The position numbers and the translations under genes were made by a program. DNA of 64,000 bases from Staphylococcus sp. NRL 16/872 (lineage in GTDB: Bacteria; Bacillota; Bacilli; Staphylococcales; Staphylococcaceae). The notes under the pieces are model-generated. The model saw only the letters and a program-made list of their open reading frames with translations, made no database searches and was not told the DNA's origin. Positions within the stretch are counted from its first letter, which is position 1; each line of letters starts with the position of its first letter. The DNA is taken from contig NZ_CP119327.1 in NCBI RefSeq assembly GCF_022815905.2, forward strand, positions 2,170,001-2,234,000, written 5' to 3'. Of the stretch, positions 61,001 to 64,000 are shown piece by piece.

Positions 61001-64000
61001 AGGTTCTCCACTATTATCTGTCGCATCAATTTCAATTGGATCAATTGCTGTGTTTACTTCTTTTGTTTGGTTGCCAATCGCTGTAACCGTTGGTGCTGTT
61101 GTATCTTCTACTGTAATTGTAAAGCTTGTTGTCGTTTCGTTGCCATCGGCATCTGTTGTTGTCACTGTGATTGGATAGCTGCCCACTTTGCTTGGTGTAC
61201 CACTAATTGTATTGGTATCTGGATTGAATGTCACACCTGCTGGTAAGCCAGTTACTTTATTTGTTACAGCTTGACCACTGTTATCTGTCGCATCAATCTT
61301 AATTGAATCAATCGCTGTGTTCACTTCTTTTGTTTGGTTGCCAATCGCTGTAACCGTTGGCGCTGTTGTATCTTCTACTGTAATTGTGAAGCTTGTTGTC
61401 GTTTCGTTGCCATCGGCATCTGTTGTTGTCACTGTGATTGGATAGCTGCCCACTTTGCTTGGTGTACCACTAATTGTATTGGTATCTGGATTGAATGTTA
61501 CACCTGTTGGTAAGCCACTTACTTTGTTTGTTACAGCTTGACCACTGTTATCTGTCGCGTCAATCTTGATTGGATCAATTGCTGTGTTCACTTCTTTTGT
61601 TTGACCTGCAATTGGTGACACTACTGGTGCTGTTGTATCTTCTACTGTAATTGTGAAGCTTGTTGTTGTTTCGTTGCCGTCGGCATCTGTTGTTGTCACT
61701 GTGATTGGATAACTTCCGACTTTGCTTGGTGTTCCACTAATTGTGTTTGTTGCACTATTGAATGTTACGCCAGCAGGAAGACCAGTCACTTTATTTGTCA
61801 CAGCTTGACCACTGTTATCTGTCGCGTCAATCTTGATTGGATCAATTGCTGTGTTCACTTCTTTTGTTTGGTTGCCAATTGCTGTAACCGTTGGTGCTGT
61901 TGTATCTTCTACTGTAATTGTAAAGCTTGTTGTCGTTTCGTTGCCATCGGCATCTGTTGTTGTCACTGTGATTGGATAACTTCCAACCTTGCTTGGTGTT
62001 CCACTAATTGTGTTTGTTGCACTATTGAATGTTACGCCATCAGGAAGACCAGTCACTTTATTTGTCACAGCTTGACCACTGTTATCTGTCGCGTCAATCT
62101 TGATTGGATCAATTGCTGTGTTCACTTCTTTTGTTTGGTTGCCAATCGCTGTAACCGTTGGCGCTGTTGTATCTTCCACTGTAATTGTGAAGCTTGTTGT
62201 TGTTTCGTTGCCATCGGCATCTGTTGTTGTCACTGTAATTGGGTAACTTCCAACTTTGCTTGGTGTTCCACTAATTGTGTTGGTATCTGGATTGAATGTC
62301 ACACCTGCTGGTAAGCCAGTTACTTTATTTGTTACAGCTTGACCACTGTTATCTGTCGCATCAATCTTAATTGAATCAATCGCTGTGTTCACTTCTTTTG
62401 TTTGGTTGCCAATTGCTGTAACCGTTGGTGCTGTTGTATCTTCCACTGTAATTGTGAAGCTTGTTGTTGCTTCATTGCCATCGGCATCTGTTGTTGTCAC
62501 TGTAATTGGGTAACTTCCGACTTTGCTTGGTGTTCCACTAATTGTGTTGGTATCTGGATTAAATGTCACACCTGCTGGTAAGCCAGTCACTTTGTTTGTC
62601 ACAGCTTGACCACTGTTATCTGTCGCATCAATCTTGATTGGATCAATTGCTGTGTTCACTTCTTTTGTTTGACCTGCAATTGGTGACACTACTGGTGCTG
62701 TTGTATCTTCTACTGTAATTGTGAAGCTTGTTGTTGTTTCGTTGCCGTCGGCATCTGTTGTTGTCACTGTGATTGGATAACTTCCGACTTTGCTTGGTGT
62801 ACCACTAATTGTGTTTGTTGCACTATTGAATGTTACGCCAGCAGGAAGACCAGTCACTTTATTTGTCACAGCTTGACCACTGTTATCTGTCGCGTCAATC
62901 TTGATTGGATCAATTGCTGTGTTCACTTCTTTTGTTTGGTTGGCAATCGCTGTAACCGTTGGCGCTGTTGTATCTTCCACTGTAATTGTGAAGCTTGTTG
63001 TCGTTTCGTTGCCATCGGCATCTGTTGTTGTCACTGTGATTGGATAGCTGCCCACTTTGCTTGGTGTTCCACTAATTGTATTGGTATCTGGATTGAATGT
63101 TACACCTGTTGGTAAGCCACTTACTTTGTTTGTTACAGCTTGACCACTGTTATCTGTCGCGTCAATCTTGATTGGATCAATTGCTGTGTTCACTTCTTTT
63201 GTTTGACCTGCAATTGGTGACACTACTGGTGCTGTTGTATCTTCTACTGTAATTGTGAAGCTTGTTGTTGTTTCGTTGCCGTCGGCATCTGTTGTTGTCA
63301 CTGTGATTGGATAACTTCCGACTTTGCTTGGTGTACCACTAATTGTGTTTGTTGCACTATTGAATGTTACGCCAGCAGGAAGACCAGTCACTTTATTTGT
63401 CACAGCTTGACCACTGTTATCTGTCGCGTCAATCTTGATTGGATCAATTGCTGTGTTCACTTCTTTTGTTTGGTTGGCAATCGCTGTAACCGTTGGCGCT
63501 GTTGTATCTTCCACTGTAATTGTGAAGCTTGTTGTCGTTTCGTTGCCATCGGCATCTGTTGTTGTCACTGTGATTGGATAGCTGCCCACTTTGCTTGGTG
63601 TTCCACTAATTGTATTGGTATCTGGATTGAATGTTACACCTGTTGGTAAGCCAGTTACTTTATTTGTTACAGCTTGACCACTGTTATCTGTCGCATCAAT
63701 CTTAATTGAATCAATCGCTGTGTTCACTTCTTTTGTTTGGTTGCCAATCGCTGTAACCGTTGGCGCTGTTGTATCTTCTACTGTAATTGTGAAGCTTGTT
63801 GTCGTTTCGTTGCCGTCGGCATCTGTTGTTGTCACTGTGATTGGATAACTTCCAACTTTGCTTGGTGTTCCACTAATTGTGTTGGTATCTGGATTGAATG
63901 TCACACCTGCTGGTAAGCCAGTTACTTTATTTGTTACAGCTTGACCACTGTTATCTGTCGCATCAATCTTAATTGAATCAATCGCTGTGTTCACTTCTTT
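58049..64000 (-). CDS. Large LPXTG surface protein with Ig-like and serine-rich repeats (N-terminus outside window)
   Basis: At least 1,984 residues of a cell-wall anchored adhesin; the N-terminal part lies past the right edge. From the right: about 18 tandem Ig-like units of 89 residues (267 bp), each ending [10 protein letters not shown], then a long stalk of a 12-residue repeat ([12 protein letters not shown]), then the sorting signal LPDTG (58166-58180), a hydrophobic span and a tail of Arg/Lys followed by acidic residues. It resembles Sdr/SasG-like staphylococcal proteins; sdr genes occupy this place in S. aureus, but the Ig-like array differs from SdrC/D/E. Function is probably adhesion or aggregation. 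Near-identical repeats suggest length variation by recombination. Confidence 0.88.
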   Translation of the reverse strand, partial: KEVNTAIDSIKIDATDNSGQAVTNKVTGLPAGVTFNPDTNTISGTPSKVGSYPITVTTTDADGNETTTSFTITVEDTTAPTVTAIGNQTKEVNTAIDSIKIDATDNSGQAVTNKVTGLPTGVTFNPDTNTISGTPSKVGSYPITVTTTDADGNETTTSFTITVEDTTAPTVTAIANQTKEVNTAIDPIKIDATDNSGQAVTNKVTGLPAGVTFNSATNTISGTPSKVGSYPITVTTTDADGNETTTSFTITVEDTTAPVVSPIAGQTKEVNTAIDPIKIDATDNSGQAVTNKVSGLPTGVTFNPDTNTISGTPSKVGSYPITVTTTDADGNETTTSFTITVEDTTAPTVTAIANQTKEVNTAIDPIKIDATDNSGQAVTNKVTGLPAGVTFNSATNTISGTPSKVGSYPITVTTTDADGNETTTSFTITVEDTTAPVVSPIAGQTKEVNTAIDPIKIDATDNSGQAVTNKVTGLPAGVTFNPDTNTISGTPSKVGSYPITVTTTDADGNEATTSFTITVEDTTAPTVTAIGNQTKEVNTAIDSIKIDATDNSGQAVTNKVTGLPAGVTFNPDTNTISGTPSKVGSYPITVTTTDADGNETTTSFTITVEDTTAPTVTAIGNQTKEVNTAIDPIKIDATDNSGQAVTNKVTGLPDGVTFNSATNTISGTPSKVGSYPITVTTTDADGNETTTSFTITVEDTTAPTVTAIGNQTKEVNTAIDPIKIDATDNSGQAVTNKVTGLPAGVTFNSATNTISGTPSKVGSYPITVTTTDADGNETTTSFTITVEDTTAPVVSPIAGQTKEVNTAIDPIKIDATDNSGQAVTNKVSGLPTGVTFNPDTNTISGTPSKVGSYPITVTTTDADGNETTTSFTITVEDTTAPTVTAIGNQTKEVNTAIDSIKIDATDNSGQAVTNKVTGLPAGVTFNPDTNTISGTPSKVGSYPITVTTTDADGNETTTSFTITVEDTTAPTVTAIGNQTKEVNTAIDPIEIDATDNSGEPVTISVSGLPDGVTFNPGTKTISRLSVINKVRALIANANYSNVPNTISGTPTKVGVYPITVTVTDAYGNQTTIRFTITVEDTTAPVVSPIAGQTKEVNTAIDPVKIDATDNSGQAVTNKVSGLPDGVTFNPDTNTISGTPTKVGSYPITVTTTDADGNETTTSFTITVEDTTAPTVTTIGDQTKEVNTAIDPIKIDATDNSDQAVTNKVSGLPDGVTFNPDTNTISGTPTKVGSYPITVTTTDADGNETTTSFTITVEDTTAPTVTTIGDQTKEVNTAIDPIKIDATDNSGQAVTNKVSGLPDGVTFNPDTNTISGTPTKVGSYPITVTTTDADGNETTTSFTITVEDTTAPTVTTIGDQTKEVNTAIDPIKIDATDNSGQAVTNKVSGLPDGVTFNPDTNTISGTPTKVGSYPITVTTTDADGNETTTSFTITVEDTTAPTVTTIGDQTKEVNTAIDPIKIDATDNSDQAVTNKVSGLPDGVTFNPDTNTISGTPTKVGSYPITVTTTDADGNETTTSFTITVEDTTAPTVTTIGDQTKEVNTAIDPIKIDATDNSGQAVTNKVSGLPEGVSFNPDTNTISGTPTKVGSYPIIVTTTDASGNEITISFNITVIDNATSDSTSTSESVSDSESESTSESVSDSESESTSESVSDSESESTSESVSDSESESTSESVSDSESESTSESVSDSESESTSESVSDSESVSDSESESTSESVSDSESESTSESVSDSESESTSESVSDSESESTSESVSDSESESTSESVSDSESESTSESVSDSESESTSESVSDSESESTSESVSDSESESTSESVSDSESESTSESVSDSESESTSESVSDSESESTSESVSDSESESTSESESDSESESTSESVSNSESESTSESVSDSESESTSESVSDSESESTSDSTSTSESESTSESMSDSESESTSNSNNTNTQKALPDTGEEKSDKPLLLSLITGLGLLLFGKRRKKEEDDEDEAKDK
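58166..58180 (-). other. LPDTG sortase A sorting motif
   Basis: Codons for Leu-Pro-Asp-Thr-Gly, followed by 38 residues comprising a short linker, a hydrophobic membrane span ([17 protein letters not shown]) and a basic/acidic tail. This is the class sortase A cleavage site for covalent linkage to peptidoglycan. Confidence 0.93.
58225..59150 (-). repeat. Serine-rich stalk repeat, 12-residue unit
   Basis: About 25 tandem copies of a 36-bp unit encoding [12 protein letters not shown] with minor variants (one copy has ESD in place of VSD, another has N for D, and there is one six-residue half unit). Synonymous differences between units (GCTTTCGGA, GCTTTCTGA, GCTTTCAGA) give a mosaic. It encodes the spacer between the Ig domains and the wall anchor. 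Confidence 0.92.
59170..64000 (-). repeat. Tandem 267-bp Ig-like domain repeats
   Basis: About 18 units in 4.8 kb. Five units from 59327 to 60637 are almost base-identical with strict 267-bp spacing. Units alternate between a few alleles: [24 protein letters not shown] or VVSPIAGQ at the beginning; PDTNTIS or SATNTIS in the middle. One unit near 60870-60960 is divergent with a 23-residue insertion. The domain looks like the He_PIG/cadherin-like bacterial Ig family. Confidence 0.9.

Noticed and set aside
59327..63649. Repeated 80-codon plus-strand frames rich in Cys and Trp inside the Ig array
   Set aside because: Same reason: antisense shadows of the 267-bp unit, all with the same start and no ribosome site.
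1..64000. tRNA or rRNA genes
   Set aside because: I looked for cloverleaf-like segments with a T-loop GGTTCRA and CCA-ending acceptor stems in the gaps and saw none that fold convincingly.

Overview
The window is 64 kb of low-GC chromosome from a Staphylococcus. SarA, the mnh2 antiporter genes, argS, the hypR-merA pair, the mevalonate genes, pta, hemQ, ung, proP, vraABC and a serine-aspartate repeat surface protein follow the order I know from the S. aureus chromosome. Protein divergence, the surface protein and the intergenic repeats point to a coagulase-negative species. I cannot name the species with certainty.

Layout. 1-4.4 kb: the Mnh2 Na+/H+ antiporter operon (D truncated by the window edge, C, B, A), preceded in the same orientation by a degenerate tyrosine-recombinase gene. 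5-8.5 kb: two tiny DUF1659/DUF2922 genes, a YdcZ-type transporter, a membrane-anchored adaptor-like protein and sarA. 8.6-17.2 kb (mostly minus strand): two alpha/beta hydrolases, a HAD hydrolase, an iron-siderophore type lipoprotein and permease, a TipA-type MerR regulator with its own 19-bp-spacer promoter, and a MagIII-like DNA glycosylase. 17.2-28.6 kb: argS, a tandemly duplicated type I toxin-antitoxin locus, adhA, HD phosphohydrolase, small enzymes, the hypochlorite-responsive hypR-merA pair and a cold-shock gene.

28.7-31.1 kb is a decayed mobile block. An IS431-like element with an internal deletion and a second IS431 remnant, both in the same orientation, bracket an SDR gene, the tail of a plasmid-type serine resolvase and a third type I toxin-antitoxin copy. 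31.2-43.4 kb: the mevalonate kinase/decarboxylase operon, lipL-pta, hemQ, a split threonine/serine exporter, an amino acid permease and ung. 43.5-57.9 kb: pyridoxal kinase, a Tet(X)-like flavin monooxygenase, repeat-rich intergenic DNA with a candidate small RNA, proP, the vra cluster, the ribulose-monophosphate formaldehyde pair hxlAB, bacillithiol deacetylase bshB2 and folE2. 58.0-64 kb: the 3' end of a very large LPXTG surface protein made of about 18 near-identical 89-residue Ig-like units and a 12-residue serine-rich stalk repeat.

The most interesting pattern is the set of three Fst/PepA1-like toxin loci. In each, the 5' part of the convergent antisense RNA is an imperfect copy of that locus's own toxin translation-start region, and these pairs differ between loci. 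That suggests three insulated toxin-antitoxin pairs. Other notable items are a hairpin that would sequester the ribosome-binding site of an amino acid permease, a possible two-subunit MaoC-type hydratase in the vra cluster next to a thiolase-like protein lacking its second catalytic cysteine, and a long-stem candidate small RNA with a C-rich loop near 46.6 kb.
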